Of a stretch of DNA of 6,002 nt, positions 5,805 through 6,002 are shown in pieces. The notes beneath the pieces were generated by a model. That model had not been told where the DNA came from. It ran no database searches and saw only the letters and a list, made by a program, of their open reading frames with translations. A program made the translations under genes and the position numbers. The first letter of the stretch is position 1. Each line of letters starts with the position of its first letter. The stretch spans positions 1-6,002 of the forward strand of contig JBNKFQ010000290.1 in NCBI GenBank assembly GCA_050289385.1, in the 5' to 3' direction. The stretch comes from JBNKFQ01 sp050289385. Lineage in GTDB: Bacteria > Pseudomonadota > Gammaproteobacteria > Pseudomonadales > Porticoccaceae.

Positions 5805-5931
5805 CGGTTCCTGAATCCACAATTTGCATGAAGAGACGGATTGTAAACGTCACGCTCCGTAAACCCCACCCCTGGAATCGGGAAGAATGAGGTGGATTGA
5901 TATGGAATCGCATTTTTGAACAAAAACACTA
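5805..5931. other. divergent spacer between nfo and the Fur-type promoter, no gene seen
   Basis: No plausible coding frame or RNA gene is visible here. The stretch must contain the nfo promoter on the minus strand. Possible pieces are TTGTCA (minus strand, 5933-5938, a five-of-six match to the -35 consensus), but no good -10 follows at the right distance. An 8-bp direct repeat, TGGAATCG (5873-5880 and 5903-5910, 30 bp apart), is present but may be chance. Confidence 0.4.
5809..5812 (-). promoter_or_regulatory. Shine-Dalgarno of nfo, supports the ATG at 5804
   Basis: On the minus strand AGGA (within CAGGA) sits 4 bases before the ATG at 5802-5804. The spacing is short but usable. It supports this ATG over the TTG six codons upstream, which would place the site inside the coding region. 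Confidence 0.6.
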
Positions 5932-5960
5932 TTGACAATCATTATCATTTGGGTTTGAAT
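5932..5960 (+). promoter_or_regulatory. sigma70-type promoter overlapped by the Fur box
   Basis: TTGACA (5932-5937) is a perfect -35 hexamer. After an ideal 17-bp spacer comes TTGAAT (5955-5960), matching the -10 consensus at four of six positions. Transcription would begin near 5966-5968 and run off the right end of the window. Genes with this arrangement are usually iron-uptake or iron-sparing genes such as TonB-dependent siderophore receptors, but the product is not visible here. Confidence 0.65.
5933..5947. promoter_or_regulatory. Fur box (iron-responsive operator)
   Basis: TGACAATCATTATCA matches the 7-1-7 Fur consensus TGATAATNATTATCA at 13 of 14 defined positions; only the C at 5936 differs. 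In the 19-bp frame (5928-5946) it matches the classical consensus at 15 of 19, with a perfect right half ATCATTATC. It covers the -35 hexamer and most of the spacer of the promoter described next, so Fe-bound Fur would block RNA polymerase. The regulated gene is most likely the rightward one beyond the window edge; nfo, about 130 bp to the left, is a less likely target. Confidence 0.8.
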
Positions 5961-6002
5961 AGCGGCATGGGCCAAAAGGCCGGTTGCACAGAGAATGTCC
6001 AT

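Noticed and set aside
5805..5822. Upstream TTG start for nfo adding six residues
   Set aside because: The ATG at 5804 gives the conserved MKYIGAH start and has AGGA just ahead of it. The TTG would place that site inside the gene.
5970..5981. GGCC-AAAA-GGCC palindrome downstream of the Fur promoter as attenuator or operator
   Set aside because: Only four pairs with a four-base loop; this is common by chance and there is no supporting context.
5967..6002. Start of a rightward gene at ATG 5967 (12 codons open to the edge)
   Set aside because: It would begin almost at the predicted transcription start, with no ribosome site and no recognisable N-terminus; the true start is probably beyond the window.

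Overview
The window looks like ordinary chromosomal DNA from a gammaproteobacterium. Seven of its eight genes belong to families well known from that class (DUF3820, YaiL/DUF2058, SprT, YhiN, YaeQ, YigZ, endonuclease IV), and the endonuclease aligns with E. coli Nfo without gaps at all nine metal-ligand positions. Base composition is moderate. A free-living, possibly marine member such as the Cellvibrionales is my guess, but the sequence alone does not prove it. I see no phage, transposon, CRISPR array, tRNA or rRNA.

Layout. 1-903 (+): the C-terminal two thirds of a MATE efflux transporter cut by the window edge. 949-1167 (-): a 72-residue DUF3820 protein, convergent with it. 1168-1269: a divergent control region carrying three tandem copies of a 15-bp repeat. 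1270-3592 (+): a tight cluster of yaiL (DUF2058), sprT (zinc protease-like) and yhiN (flavoprotein), with gaps of 9 and 31 bp, probably one operon. 3593-3648: a short convergent spacer made of a T8 run and five perfect copies of a heptamer. 3649-4194 (-): yaeQ. 4195-4317: a divergent spacer with an imperfect 17-bp tandem duplication. 4318-4917 (+): yigZ (IMPACT family). 4910-4965: an interrupted stem-loop covering the stop codons of both yigZ and nfo. 4962-5804 (-): nfo, endonuclease IV. 5805-6002: a divergent spacer ending in a strong Fur box laid over a sigma70-like promoter that fires rightward to a gene outside the window.

How the genes relate. They are mostly housekeeping and poorly characterised conserved genes rather than one pathway. 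Nfo repairs abasic and oxidised DNA ends. SprT belongs to the fold shared with the DNA-protein crosslink protease SPRTN, and YaeQ has a PD-(D/E)XK-like nuclease fold. A DNA-maintenance theme is therefore possible but is only inference. I did not find a convincing new multi-gene system. The most interesting signals are non-coding: the Fur-controlled promoter at the right edge, the three different short tandem repeats placed in three separate spacers, and the stem-loop joining two convergent stop codons.
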